Below, one piece after another: positions 45,263 to 57,200 of a DNA stretch of 64,000 nucleotides. The first letter of the stretch is position 1, and every line of letters starts with the position of its first letter. This stretch comes from Hyperoodon ampullatus (lineage: Eukaryota; Chordata; Mammalia; Artiodactyla; Ziphiidae): contig OX457071.1 of the NCBI GenBank assembly GCA_949752795.1, positions 29,806,800-29,870,799 of the forward strand. The letters run 5' to 3'. Both the position numbers and the translations under genes were made by a program. The notes under the pieces were generated by a model. That model saw nothing but the letters and a program-made list of their open reading frames with translations. It was not told the origin of the DNA and ran no database searches.

Positions 45263-45884
45263 TTGCACACCTGGCAGCTTTTTCACTTACTCATGTATTG
45301 GCTTGATGTGGAGGTGTGCCTTGATCTTTGATCCTAAATCCCATCTCATCATTCAGCCCATTAGAGCACTTCCCTGCTTCTGCTCAAGGTCCAGGAAGGT
45401 GTTTCCCCTCCCTTCTTCTTGCTAGTCTCCTTGCCCAGGGAGCCTTTACCCTTATTCTCAGCCTGATTGGCATCTGAGGCCAGGACACTCAGGAGTGAAT
45501 GATGCCTGCCTGCTGGTCCTCAGACTTCTGGGCATGCTCACTGTAATCTCCCACCATCATGCCTCACTCACTGCTCTTTGGTTCCCGGAGTGCTTTGATC
45601 ACAACCTCTCTTGGGCACTGGCCCTTCCGCTGTACTTTAGCATCACATCATACTATCTAAGGTGGCTTCTCCAGTCCAGGGTAGCCCTAATGTATGTCGG
45701 AATAAGACCTTCGCTCATTCTTCCTACTCACCTGCATTGGGTCACCATAAAGAAATCTCAAAAACCTTATATCAAAGAAGTAATATACATAATTTTGTAT
45801 ATTGAGCACGAGGACACAGTTTCAGTGAAAAAAGGGAAATGCTAAACACATGAAGGTGAGGCCATTTTCCATTCCTGGCTTCCC
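45263..45884. other. Probably old repeat debris, unassigned
   Basis: CT-rich plus-strand sequence with faint L2-like phrases ('ccttcttcttgctagtctcc', 'tccttgcccagggagccttt'). A 116-codon plus-strand frame at 45495-45845 has no domain or family likeness and no recognisable splice or promoter context, so I do not call a gene. Confidence 0.35.
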
Positions 45885-46080
45885 TAAGATTTTAGTACCT
45901 GACTTCGTATTCTTTTCACTCTAATTCCTGGCAACATTTCCAGTGACTTCAGTGTCATCGTGGGTAACCCTGCCAATACTCTTGCTTCTCTTGGTTTATA
46001 ACCTCAACTCCAGTGATCTTTACTCTCCACTCTGCTTTAGAGTCACAGGTACAGATGTCATGTGTACCTGACCCTCGATG
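45885..46080 (+). mobile_element. L2 LINE fragment (endonuclease region)
   Basis: 'ccagtgacttcagtgtcatc', 'ccctgccaatactcttgctt', 'caactccagtgatctttact', 'ctccactctgctttagagtc' follow the region of L2 ORF2 encoding a 'NTLASR...LLDSNDL'-like stretch. Frameshifted and diverged. Confidence 0.5.
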
Positions 46081-46124
46081 GAAGGAATAAAGAATGTCAT
46101 AGCCATCTTACACCTAGCACAGGT

Positions 46125-46200
46125 ATGACTGTGCTTATGACTAGCACAGCTCTTTAAATATATATTAGGAGCACAATAAATATTTGCTGATTAAATGAAT
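46125..46200 (+). mobile_element. L2/MIR-like 3' end
   Basis: 'gactagcacagctctttaaa' then 'gcacaataaatatttgctga' and 'ttaaatgaat' match the shared L2/MIR 3' tail order. Confidence 0.5.
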
Positions 46201-47794
46201 CTATAAATATTTGGAAAGTATAGCCATAAAATCAAGCATGATAAATGAAGCTTGAGTAAGGTCAGTGTCTTGGGAATAATAATTGGAAATTACGATCCAG
46301 AAGATATTTTATCATTCAAGTTCAAATAGTATTCTCCCTCTTGAGATATTCTACATATGAATAACATAGGTTTAGGAATTAAAATTTTTTCTCTATAATC
46401 ACAGGGCATCCTTTTTTTCCTTGAAATTATTCTCAATATATTTTAAAACTACACAATACCATTTAACATTTGAGCAATACCTCATCCCTCGAAAAGGAAG
46501 TTTTACAAGGCAATTTGAGCATATCTCAAATTTCATTTTGACAATTAGATAATGGAATTAGAAAATGGTCTATTTACATGGTTATCTAAATTATAGTTAT
46601 TAAACAGTTATCCAAAGCTGTTCCAATAGACCTGATACATTATATATGTAATACATTACATACGTATATATAAAACACAAGGCTAAAGAGAGTTCTCTTG
46701 GAGTTTTTTTAGTATTTGAAGATGTAGAATGACTTGAAAGTGTCCATATTGTTTTTGAAGAATTGCTAACAATCAGGCAACATGCCCTGTTCTTTCCTTT
46801 GAGAGTCATGAGTACACGTACTGTCAAAGATCTCACTGGAAATTTTGTCCATGAAAATAACTCTGATCACTTGAAGCACAAGTTTTATGAGACTCTTCGA
46901 TTTATTTCCCAAAGGTCAAGTTCAATCCTGGTGGCTTGCTATAAGAATGTTTTAATTTTTATTCAGTTATCTCTACTTCCTCTAACTGCCTTGCACATCC
47001 CATCACTCAGCAAATAAAAATTCAAGCAGTAAAGTTGGTTAGCTAGGCATACTCTGTAAAACACGAAGATTTATTCTTTCAGTGACCTTAATGATAGTTT
47101 TAGTGTAGTAAATTTTTTATTACAGTAAATTATTTATTGCAGAAGAGGCATCTGAGTCAACAAGGAATGTGGAAATAATAGTGGAGAAATGTATGTTGTT
47201 TTTTCTGAAGCATCTCCCCACCACCCTCATGCTTCTAACAAAAACCTTCCATTATGTGAAGCGAATGCTCGAAATAATGCAAGATAAATTAGATTTGTAA
47301 AGAGGGGAGACTGCACGTTCCATTTCCAGGGTTTTCCTGAAAGGGGCTCTTCTCATTCTTCATACTTATTCCAGAGCCAACTAGTTCACTAGCTTACTAC
47401 CAGAGAAGCTTTTCAGGTGCTACTCTCTGAGAAGGATCAAAGTTCTAACATTTTCCAGGTTGTTGATATTCTTTCAAGAGACATAAAGCCCTTATCAATA
47501 ATGTGTCTAACCCAGAATCAGTGGGGCAGAGGCATCATGGAGATCAAATATCCTCCCCTCCCACTCCTTACCTAATCATTTGGAGAGCAGGAAGTGACAG
47601 ATAAGCTGTCACTTGAATCTAAACATCTATGTGAAGTAGACTATCTGTTATTTACAATTCCAGAAATAGGCATTGTTCACGTCTCTTGGACAACGAGAGC
47701 ACATCCTTTTATAGTTAGAACCCCGAGGTACTCTGTGATCTTGAAGCCTTCTATGAATCTTAAAATGATGGTGACCAATGACTTTACAATCAAA
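46201..47794. other. Unrecognised sequence
   Basis: About 1.6 kb with no confident family or gene. Overlapping frames near 46600-47017 show no likeness to known proteins. Confidence 0.4.
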
Positions 47795-48040
47795 CAATTT
47801 TATTTCTTTTTTTTTTTTTTTTTTTTTTTTTTTGCGGTACGCGGGCCTCTCACTGTTGTGGCCTCTCCCGTTGCGGAGCACAGGCTCCGGACGCACAGGC
47901 TCAGCGGCCATGGCTCACGGGCCCAGCCGCTCCGCGGCATATGGGATCCTCCCGGATCGGGGCACGAACCCGTATCCCCTGCATCGGCAGGCGGACTCTC
48001 AACCACTGCGCCACCAGGGAGGCCCCAATTTTATTTCTTT
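47795..48040 (-). mobile_element. CHR-2-like SINE with long T-run tail, minus strand
   Basis: Body 47810-48025 between perfect 15-bp copies of 'caattttatttcttt' (47795-47809, 48026-48040). The tail is over 20 T in a row, the longest among the SINEs here, and the CpG sites are mostly intact; both suggest youth. Frames of 68-150 codons crossing it carry poly-Phe or poly-Lys and are not genes. Confidence 0.97.
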
Positions 48041-48509
48041 ACTTAATTACTCATTTATTTATTAACTGGTTACTCCCATTTAGTATAAGTAGTGAATAAC
48101 CACGAAGTTTCTATTAACCATAGTATTGGATTAGTCAGAACGGGTCTGTAGTGACCTTGCCAGATAAAATAGTTAACTATAAAACACCTTAATAGTAACT
48201 GAATTCCTATCCTTTAAATGGGAAGCATTATTTAATATTTCAGTAATCCATAATTAACAATACATTTTAAAGACCAACATCAATTTGATGAAAAGTGATA
48301 CCTTTTCTGTGGTTCTCCGGACCCCAAACACATTATCTTGCAATAATGATTTAATAAATATTTATTTAACAAATAGATAGATGAATAAATAAACTCCTCA
48401 GTTTAGTGAGGTACGTCTTTATTTTTTTCCAGAAAGAGTTTGTGATTTACTGATTTTTTGGAGCTCTCACATATCCACAGATGTCTTCCTGTTACTTTCA
48501 TAGGTGAAA

Positions 48510-48850
48510 GCCAATTTGGCTGGAATAAAAATCTGGCACTAGACACATTTCCCTTCAAGCGTTTAGAGATGTTACATTCACTGTCATTTTATACAGTTGC
48601 TCTTTAATCTCAGCCCAGTCTCTTCTCCTGGTTTTCTGCTCCTGTTCTATTCAGATCATTCCTTTTTACATATTATTAAGGATCAAGTAGTTTTCTGAAA
48701 AAAATTCTTTTGATTCTTTTAGTAAATAATATCTACAGAATGATTTCCCTTTGAATTTTTAAGATAGTTCCTTTTTCTTGATCTAGAGTATAATTTCCAC
48801 CAGCTACATGTTTTATTTATTTATTTATCATTCTGACTGAGGGGAGATTT
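48510..48850 (-). mobile_element. Possible L1M/HAL1-like fragment
   Basis: 'ggctggaataaaaatctggc', 'gatgttacattcactgtcat' and 'tttgaatttttaagatagtt' weakly follow an antisense old-LINE segment like that at 2760. Low certainty. Confidence 0.3.
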
Positions 48851-48989
48851 ATGTACTTCTACGGTTCCCTGTTAGAGGAGTTCTATGGATCTTACTTAGT
48901 CCAGCCATTTTTGTGTAGAGACCTCAGGCTCTGAGACCCCAGGATAAGTGTGTAAATATCAAAGCGATTGATCCCATTGTTACTCCAAG

Positions 48990-49785
48990 CAGAGTAATAA
49001 AAGGTGCCCAACAGCATTAGTCATTAGAGAAAGGAAAATTAAAACCATAATGAGATACCACTACATATGGGTAAGAATGGCTAAAATGAAAAATACAGAC
49101 CCTACCATGTGTGCTAAGGATGTAGATGAAGTGGAACTCTCATACACTACAGGTGGGAATGTGGAATAGCACAACTTGGTGAAAAGCATCTGTGGATTTT
49201 TTTTAAAAACTTCGGCATATGTTTACCATATGATTCAGCTTTTCCACTCCTAAGTATTTACCCATGAAAAATAGAAGCATATGTCCATACAAAGACTTAC
49301 ATACACATGCTTATAGCAACTGTATTTCTAATAGCCCTGAACTGGAAACCACCCAAATATCCATTAACAAATGAATGGATAAGCAAACTCTGATATAGCC
49401 ATTCAATTGAATACTACGCGGCAATAAACAGATGAGCTATTTAAACATGCTACAACATGGATGAGTCTCAAAATAACTATGTTGTATGAAAAAAGCTAGA
49501 CAAGGTGGAGTACAAACTATGATTTATATAAGATTCTAGAAAATGCAAACTAATCTATCATGACAGAAAGCAGATCAGTGGTTGCCTGGGAGCGAGCAAG
49601 GCGTTCGGGGACTGGGGGATGGATGGAAGGACTATAATCATGGGTGAAGGGTGTCTTTGTTATTTTGACTGTGGAAATAGTTTTCATGGCCGTACACATT
49701 TGTCCAATCTTATCAAATTTTACACTTGCGATAGTTTACTACATGTTGATTATACCTCAATTAAGCTGTTAAAAAAGAGACATAA
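48990..49785 (+). mobile_element. LINE-1 (L1M-type) 3' end, plus strand
   Basis: Sense-orientation L1: 'aaccataatgagataccact', 'gtgggaatgtggaatagcac', 'ttaccatatgattcagcttt', 'tgaatggataagcaaactct', 'aatactacgcggcaataaac', 'ctcaattaagctgttaaaaa'. Covers the ORF2 C-terminus and 3'UTR. Stops interrupt the frame. Confidence 0.85.
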
Positions 49786-52439
49786 TAGTTTATAGGTCTT
49801 TATACAAATTTTTGAAATTTATTACTTCCATTCAGCTTTTACTCATGGGACTTGATGATGGGCCAATGCCATCATTTAAGACGGGGACTAAAATTTGTTT
49901 TCTTTTAAAATTATCACTAAGATATTAGCCAGCATATCCAATAGTTAAGTGTGAGACAGAAAAAAAAGACATAATGACTAAAGGAAAAAAGAAAAGAATG
50001 GCAAAAAAAATATGATTCTAATTCCAGACATTCCTGGAAAGCAGCACCAGGGAAACCTGGCCAGGAGTTGGGAAAAGATTATACAAATGCTGTAGGGCAG
50101 CTCTGCCAGGAAAAAGTTATAAATGACTGAAGGACTATGGCATTTGTGATGAGAAAGGAAGTTAATCTTCTTGTAGCTTATACTTTCAAGTTTTTCCAGT
50201 TAGAATTGTCTCCTTTGAAAGACAAAAGAAGTAATTAAGGAGTAATAGTTTGTCTTTAATTTTTTTATGAGTAATGTGTTCTGAATATTTGGTTAAAATG
50301 TTTGAATTTTGGAAAAGGCCATTTTTAAAGCAAAAGTAGCATTTTATTAAACTTGAAATGGACTTAATGTTTCTTTGGAGTTTGCTTTGAGAAAATTGAG
50401 TTCCCAGTTATGATCAGTTATAGCTGAAGTTGATGAAACCATTTTGTCTGTTATAGACTTCTCAGATTATTAGAAAAAATACAATAGGGGCAATAGATCT
50501 GGTTCTCTTCCTTACATGGACAAAAAAAAAAAAAATCTCTGTATCTGTAGCCAACTCATATAACTTCTATGGGTCTCAAATTCATCGACTAAAATACCAA
50601 GTAGTTTAATGTAACTCTCAACTCCACCCTAGCTGTATAATTTATGATTCTGTATATTTAGATTAGGGACATAAGGATTTTCAGGCCATTTCTTATCTTT
50701 CTAAAGATAGAACAGAAGAGGAATACTGTATAGGCAATTTAAATAAGAAAAGGGAAAGAACTGATGCTATGCTGGCACAAAATTAATTTATAAATGATGT
50801 AACTATAGTAATAAATTCTTGATAGTATTCTCTTTATCAGTTATTTCCTAAAATTCATCTGTATTTTTAATGAACACTGCCCATAAATTATGGTGAGTGC
50901 CCTGTTCCAAGATAAAGTGTGCCTAAATAGTGTGCAAAGAAACCATTTCTCTTAACCATAAATTCCTACAGAACTCAAGAGTTGTTTTGGTTTGCGTTTG
51001 CAGTTGTAAGTACTTTTTCCTCTTAAATTCACTCTAAGGATATATCCATTCACATGGGACTTCCTTAGATTGGCAGAGTTCAGCTAGAAAGCTAGAAATA
51101 CATACAGTAATCAAAAAGAAATTATGAAAACATAGGCTATGGGAAATTTTAGGAAAAAAATGTGTAGAAAATTATACAGATCTACCAGCGTAATTCCAGA
51201 GATAGACGTATGATGTATTGTGAATGTTTCTGCTGTAAAATGGCAAACCACACAATTACCATTAAAACTCAAAATAAGGAACCAATCAACTTGACAAAGC
51301 TATCAGAGAAACTAGGCCAAAAAAAAAAAAAGGAAGGAATACAAGAAGGGGTGGGAAAGTAGTTCACTAATCCTCTTTGGGAGAAATTGGCTCTATAATA
51401 TGATAGAGCCAATATGATATGGTGAGCAGGCAAATGGAGGAGGGCAAAGGAAAGAGAAATAAACCTAAATTCACAGGGATTTTTGTCATCTAGGAGAGAG
51501 GAAGTGAATGTATTCCCCTAGGTTTGCACAGACTTTGGGAAACGTAGTTTTGTGGAAACAGCCTAGTCTTGGTCTAAGTGAGACATGAGACTGTCACCCA
51601 GCTTGGCACCTGTAGCCATGAAAATGACTTGGTTTCATGGCACATGCCAAGAAGATTCATTCAGTGTGGAGGGTTTGTTATTCAGACAACTGCACCAATT
51701 AAATTGCTGGTTGGTCTATGCAGGAGGTACCTCTGGGAGCACCAGGACACCAGTGCCAATCAAACTGGGAGTGACTGAAACATCTCTCCAGTCAAGAGAC
51801 AACACTAAGAAAGGTAGAAATCATGGAAATGGCAATTCAGATTCCCCTACCCCCATGCTTGAGCTGGAAGGAACTTCTTGGGTAGATTAGATATTGTGGG
51901 TATATCCAGGACAATACTGTGTCTGTGGACAATACTGTTTAAATTTATTGCTTGAAATCTTTCTCAATAGCCCCTAATAGAAAAATCACATGACTTGATT
52001 TTTTTTTTTTTTGGTAGATGTGGTTTATAAATGGAATGCCCGGAACTTGTTATATCAACTTTATAGACAAATTTTATGGTTGCAAGTTCATCGATTTTTA
52101 ATTTTTAAGGGACTCTCTTGGTAGTAGAATCTCCTTTCCAACTTGCTCCCTAGTTAGAACATGTCCAAACGATAGACAAATCATCATCTCTTGAGGCCAC
52201 TGAAAAGAGAGATCTTACCACTGAAAAATTCCTCCTTATATTAAACCCAAATCTAAATGGCTAAAACTTGTACTATTTGCTTCCTGATTGAACCTTAAAA
52301 AACATACTCATTAATCTGGCCTTCAGCAATGTTTCTCTATTTTGTTTAAAAGATGTCATGAAAGGTTTTGCCTTACTTTGCTTAGGTTCAGATAGGTGCA
52401 TTTATGGCACTGACTTGACCATGTGTAATATTAAATACA
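49786..52439. other. Longest unrecognised stretch
   Basis: About 2.65 kb with no confident repeat. Contains short A runs (50520, 51320) and an 11-bp perfect inverted repeat at 51386-51413. The overlapping frames at 51578-51890 (66 and 101 codons) have no family likeness. Could hold unique or regulatory DNA. Confidence 0.45.
51386..51413. repeat. Perfect 11-bp inverted repeat, 6-base loop
   Basis: Arms 'attggctctat' (51386-51396) and 'atagagccaat' (51403-51413) are exact reverse complements around 'aatatg'. Both arms contain an ATTGG/CCAAT box. Confidence 0.9.
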
Positions 52440-52872
52440 AAACTCTCATTTTTATTGAAGTATATTTGATTCACAATTTTACATTAGTTTCCAGCATACA
52501 GCTTAGTGATTCAGTATTTTTACAGATTATACTCCTTTAAAAGTTATTAAGATAATGGCTATAATTCCCTGTGTTCTACAATATATCCTTGTTGATTATT
52601 TTTTATACATAGTAGTTTGTACCTTTTATTCTCATACCCTTAACTTTCCCCTCTCTCCTTCCCTCTTTCCATTGGTAGCCACGGGTTTGTCTACTGTATC
52701 TCTTTCTGTTTTGCTATATACATTCATTTGTATTATTTTTTAGATTCTACATATAAGTGATATTATACAGTATTTGTCTTTCTCTAATTTATTTCACTAA
52801 GCGTAATACCCCCAGGTCGATCCATATTGTTGCAAATGGCAAAATATCTTTTTTATGGCTGTGTAATATGCC

Positions 52873-52921
<49 letters not shown>

Positions 52922-53550
52922 CACATCTCCTTTATGCTCTCATCTGTTGATAGATACTTGGGTGCTTCCATATCTTGGCTGTTGTAAACAGTGATGCATT
53001 GGGGTGCATATATCTTTTTAAATTAGTGTTTTTATTTTGGGGGATATATACCCAGGAGTGGAATTGCTTTATAGTCTGGTAGTTCCTTTTTTAGTTTTTT
53101 GAGGAACCCTCATAATGTTTTCCATAGTGGCTACACCAATTTACATTCCCACCAACAGTGTACAAGGGTTCCCTTTTCTCCACATCCTTGCCAACATGTG
53201 TTATTTGTGCTCTTTTTGATAACAGCCATTCTGACAGGTGTGAGGTGATATGTCATTGTTTTGATTTGCATTTCTCTAATAATTAGCAAGGTTGAGCATT
53301 TTTCATGTGCCTTCTAGCCATCTGCATATCTTCTTCCAAAAAATGTCTATTCAGGTGTTCTGCCCATTTTTTATTGGGTTGTTTGCTTTTTTGATACTGA
53401 GTTGTGTGAGCTATTTATATATTTTGGGTATTAGCCCCTTGTCAGTCACATCATTTGCAAATATTTTCTCCCATTCCATAGGTTGTCTTGTTTTGTCGAT
53501 GGTTTTCTTTGCTGTGCAAAAGCTTTTAAGTTTAAGTAGGAAACTCTCAT
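52440..53550 (-). mobile_element. LINE-1, 5'-truncated, with 10-bp duplication, minus strand
   Basis: Body 52450-53540 between copies of 'aaactctcat' (52440-52449, 53541-53550). Left end is the 3'UTR in reverse ('tttattgaagtatatttgat', 'ggctataattccctgtgttc'); the right end lies in ORF2 ('tcccattccataggttgtct', 'tttgctgtgcaaaagctttt'). 5' truncation leaves only the ORF2 C-terminal region, which is broken by stops. A (TG)n tract has grown at 52875-52919 where related copies have a short TA-rich motif. Confidence 0.92.
52875..52919. repeat. (TG)n microsatellite in L1
   Basis: About twenty-two uninterrupted TG units between 'gccat' and 'taccacatc'. It sits in L1 ORF2-derived sequence and creates false poly-Cys-Val and poly-Thr-His frames. 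Confidence 0.95.
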
Positions 53551-53656
53551 AATAGCTATTGGTAATATAAACTGTTGAGGAAATTAATTTGATATTATAT
53601 ATCGAAGCATTAAAAAATGCTTCCCTTCAGCAGGATAAACTCTTTCTTTTAAAAAC

Positions 53657-53794
53657 AGATGTTGTTGGAAATTCCCTGGTGGTGCAGTGGTTAGGACTCC
53701 ACACTCTCACTGCCAGGAATGCGGGTTCAGTCCCGGGTTGGGGTACTAAAATCTCACAAGCCATGCGGCGTGGCCAAAAAAAATAGATATTGTT
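53657..53794 (+). mobile_element. Short CHR-related SINE, plus strand
   Basis: Body 53667-53784: 'aattccctggtggtgcagtg' head, B-box 'ggttcagtccc', end 'gcggcgtggccaaaaaaaa'. Flanks 'agatgttgtt' (53657-53666) and 'agatattgtt' (53785-53794) match 9 of 10. It is the short form with a 'gccatgcggcgtggcc' 3' body. Confidence 0.88.
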
Positions 53795-53929
53795 AAAGTT
53801 ATGATATGTTTCCATATCTGGGCGAAACTTTTTAGTATCATACCATGTTACTACTTCTAGCCTCTCTTGAATTGCAGTTGTCCTCTCTGCAGTTGTCATG
53901 TATTGACCTCTCTGGCTTTCACTGAAGAG

Positions 53930-54420
53930 TTTAGCACCTGACTCACTTCCTTGCTTTCCACCGTAACTGCTGCCTTCATTTTGAGTCATTTTACTGTCCA
54001 TATAACTTACACTTTTGTTACTTTATATTCATAGATCCTTGGTTTCCTTCCCATGAATGAGCTTAAGAACTATTAGAACAACTGACCTAACTGGGTAAAT
54101 GGTACCAATGCAAACTGATGGATTTCAGCTTAACCCATAACATAATCCAGAGATCCTTTTCCATTTCCGTTTTCAACTCTCAATCCCATTCATTCCCCAC
54201 GGTACCAATTCCAAACCATATCACTCTTCTCAAACCCTTCCTCTCATATGCATACCCTGTACTCTCATCAGTTCACCTCATCTTAAACAAAGAAGCCATC
54301 AAATTCCAGCCTTACTTTCCTTTTTGCTTTATGTAATAGGAAGAGGTGTCACCCTTCTGTCCACGTCATTGCTTAATTTCCTGCTGTTCCCATTGTTGTC
54401 TAAAAAACTACCTTGAACAT
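53930..54420 (+). mobile_element. Probable L2 LINE fragment
   Basis: Plus-strand C-rich text ('caatcccattcattccccac', 'ttccaaaccatatcactctt', 'ctcatcagttcacctcatct') resembles L2 ORF2 between the endonuclease and reverse transcriptase regions. Very diverged. Confidence 0.35.
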
Positions 54421-54449
54421 AAATGACTTGAGGTCAAAATGTATTATTC

Positions 54450-54895
54450 CTTAAATTTTTGTCAGTTGCTTGGGCTCACCTGGATGGCTCTCTCATGAAG
54501 TTCCAGTTAGATGTAGACCAGCTCTGAGGTCATCTGAAGGCTTGACTCGCCTGGATGACAGGCACAGATGGCTTCTTCACACACATGTCTGGAACCTTAG
54601 CTGAGATGGCTGGGCTGAGCATTTCTCTCTGTCTCTGTAAGGCTAGTTTCCTCACAGCATGTTATCACCAGGTAGTTGGTTATCTTATCACGTGGCTGGC
54701 ATCTTCCAGAGCAAGCATTCTAAGAAACTCAGTGGTGAGTGGTAAGCTTCTTATGACTTATGTTCATGAGAAGTGATGAAGCCATTCAGTGTCATCTCTG
54801 CCTCATTCTGTTGCCAGATACAAGGGGAGGAAACTGCTCAAGGATGTATATGAAAAGTTATTCTTTGGGAAATAATCTTTGGAGACTAGCAAACA
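54450..54895 (-). mobile_element. MaLR-like LTR fragment, minus strand
   Basis: 'gctctgaggtcatctgaagg', 'cttgactcgcctggatgaca', 'tcttatcacgtggctggcat', 'cttccagagcaagcattcta' and 'gggaaataatctttggagac' follow the same LTR group as 16421-16970. The right end 'gactagcaaacacacc' is near the LTR terminus. Confidence 0.5.
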
Positions 54896-55563
54896 CACCT
54901 GCCTTTATAGAACTAAGAACTTTAGAAGCTCATGCAGTTACTATACACCCTTCTTGTGGCTGCCATCTGCCTACTAATGGTCATGTTCTCAAATGTACTT
55001 TTATGTCTAGATTAAGATATTTATTTCTAATTAATTAATTTTTCTGGTCACTATTTAATGAAATTAGAAATTGATAATAATATTGGGAAAAAAGCCCCTT
55101 CCACCTGGAGATTTAAAAAACAAAAGTAATCTTCATTCTTGGGTTAATAATAATAATAAAGAAACTGCAGTGAAAACACCATATAGATATATTTCATAAA
55201 TATCATATATAGAGCATATAAACACATATTTGCAAAGAATATTAGAAAATATTCTCAAAGATATTCCAGAAGTCCTAGGCTCACCAAAGTGTAAAGGGAA
55301 GTAGGAACTGGGGAAATGAGAGACAGAAGTCAGAGGGAGAACTTTTTCTGTATATGCTCTCATAATCTGTACATTTTCTACCATTACAGTGTATTAACAG
55401 TTACATACCTGGATACATACTACATAAATGGACTATCATAAAATAAAAATAAGTGCAAAATCTGTTACCTATCTTGTGTTGTGGTGACAATAGATTAGCT
55501 ACTACAATGTATTTAAATCTGCTCCTGGAATATAAGAAGTTAAGAAATATTACCTCTCTTTTA
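54896..55563. other. Unrecognised AT-rich sequence
   Basis: No confident repeat or gene. An 83-codon minus frame at 55133-55384 has no likeness to known proteins. Confidence 0.4.
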
Positions 55564-55565
55564 TG

Positions 55566-55583
55566 TTTGTGTGTGTGTGTGTG

Positions 55584-55635
<52 letters not shown>

Positions 55636-55646
55636 AAATATATATT
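55566..55646. repeat. (GT)n(AC)n(AT)n microsatellite with 34-bp palindrome
   Basis: A GT run passes through 'gtatac' into a CA run and then a TA run. Bases 55569-55602 form a perfect palindrome centred between 55585 and 55586, so the tract could form a hairpin or cruciform as well as Z-DNA. Confidence 0.95.
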
Positions 55647-55805
55647 TAAAGTCAAATATTTTGTTTTGAGAACCATCCACTTAAGAACTAAAATAACCAG
55701 CCTAACAATAATGCATTACTTCCAATTTGATAGCTAGAACTTATTTAGTCATAAATCAGTTAGGGCCAATGGTCTACTAAACGTATTTTACAATTGATCA
55801 AAAAT

Positions 55806-56031
55806 AGAGAACAAGGCTTCCCTGGTGGCGCAGTGGTTGAGAGACCGCCTGCCGATGCAGGGGACATGGGTTCGTGCCCCTGTCTGGGAAGATCCCACAT
55901 GCCACGGAGCAGCTAGGCCCGTGAGCCATGGCTGCGGAGCCTGTGCGTCCAGAGCCTGTGCTCCGCAACAGGAGAGGCCACAACAGTGAGAGGCCCGCAT
56001 ACCGCAAGGAAAAAAAAAAAAGAGAGAACAA
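55806..56031 (+). mobile_element. CHR-2-like SINE, plus strand
   Basis: Body 55815-56022 between 9-bp copies of 'agagaacaa' (55806-55814, 56023-56031). Head 'ggcttccctggtggcgcagt', B-box 'ggttcgtgccc', end 'gaggcccgcataccgcaag' plus A run. The only full CHR-2-like copy in plus orientation in the window. Confidence 0.95.
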
Positions 56032-56072
56032 AACTAGGACACCTGAATGTCAGGTTATGAGAGATGATTTTA

Positions 56073-56790
56073 AAAGATTAATATTCCATTTCGTGTGTGC
56101 TTATATATATATACATATATATTATTTTTATTTCTGTCCATTCATCTCTCACTTAGATTGTTTCCATGTCTTGTCCATAGTAAATAATGTTGCAATGAGC
56201 ATAGGATGTAGATAATCTTAAAATAGTGATTTCATTTCCTTAGGATATATGCCCAGAGGTGGAATTGCCGGATCATATGGTAGTTCTATTTTTAACATTT
56301 TGAAGATCCTCTGTACTGTTTTCCATAGTAGCTGTACCAATTTACAATCCCATGAACAGTGTGTAAGGGTTTCCTTTTTTCCACATCCTCTATAAAAACA
56401 AAACTCATAGAAAAAGAGTAAACTGATAATTGCCATGGCGTGAGGGAAATGGGTGCAGGTGGTCAAAGGATACAAACTTCCAGTCACAAGATATATGTTC
56501 TGGGGATGTAATGTACAGCACAATGACTATGGTTAACAACACTGCATTGTGTACGTGAAAACTGCTAAGAGAGTTGCTCTCAAAAGCCCTTACACAAACA
56601 CACACACACACATACACACACACACAATTATAACTGTGTGAGGTAATAGATGTGTCAAACAACCTATTGTAGTAATCATTTTGCAATACATACATACATC
56701 AAACCATCATGCTGTGCACCTCAAACTTACACAATGTTATATGTCAACTATGTCTCAATAAAGCTGGGGAAGAAAAAGAAACAGTAATAT
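56073..56790 (+). mobile_element. LINE-1 with inverted 5' part (twin-priming structure)
   Basis: Bases 56073-56393 are L1 ORF2 C-terminal sequence in antisense ('gcccagaggtggaattgccg', 'ttccatagtagctgtaccaa', 'ccacatcctct'); 56394-56790 are L1 3'UTR in sense ('aaaactcatagaaaaagag', 'gggatgtaatgtacagcaca', 'aaccatcatgctgtgcacct', 'gtctcaataaagctgg'). Sequence normally lying between the two parts is missing at the junction. An inverted 5' segment adjoining an intact 3' end is what twin priming makes. A clean flanking duplication was not found. An interrupted (CA)n lies at about 56595-56627. Confidence 0.8.
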
Positions 56791-57200
56791 ATTTGTGTGC
56801 TTTAGTAAAATATATACCATTACACGATGATATTGCATATGTCATATGAAGATGACATCAAAATCTATTTTTGAAAAATTTTAACCAAAAGAGTTTAAGA
56901 AGCACAGTTTTTTAAGCTGGTATAAAAAGGAAATAAAACTCTTCAGCAAATTTTTGCTAGAAAAATATTGGTCAATTAAGTTAATATCCAAAGACTTTTC
57001 TCTTATTTCCCACAATATTATTTATAGTTTGAGTTGTAGTGGCTAATTTTCAAAAAAGTCAGCAACTGTTTGACTATTTCAATCTATTGTATATTGTATA
57101 TTTTCAACTGATTTTTCTTTTAGATAAATTCCAAGAGAAATAAGACATTATTAGTTGATAGACATAAAACTGATTTAGCAATGCCTTTTTAGTGTCCAAC
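56791..57200. other. Unrecognised AT-rich sequence
   Basis: No repeat or gene recognised; between two L1 insertions. Confidence 0.4.

Noticed and set aside
45495..45845. 116-codon plus-strand frame
   Set aside because: No domain, motif or family likeness, no visible promoter or splice context, and it lies in likely old repeat debris.
47594..48046. 150-codon plus-strand open frame
   Set aside because: It crosses the T-run tail (poly-Phe) and body of a CHR-2-like SINE bounded by perfect 15-bp duplications; the protein text is the same as in the other SINE copies.
52789..52987. Poly-His-Thr and poly-Cys-Val frames
   Set aside because: Readings of a (TG)n microsatellite within an L1.
53627..54001. 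124-codon minus-strand frame
   Set aside because: Its C-terminal half is the reverse of a short CHR SINE; the rest has no family likeness.
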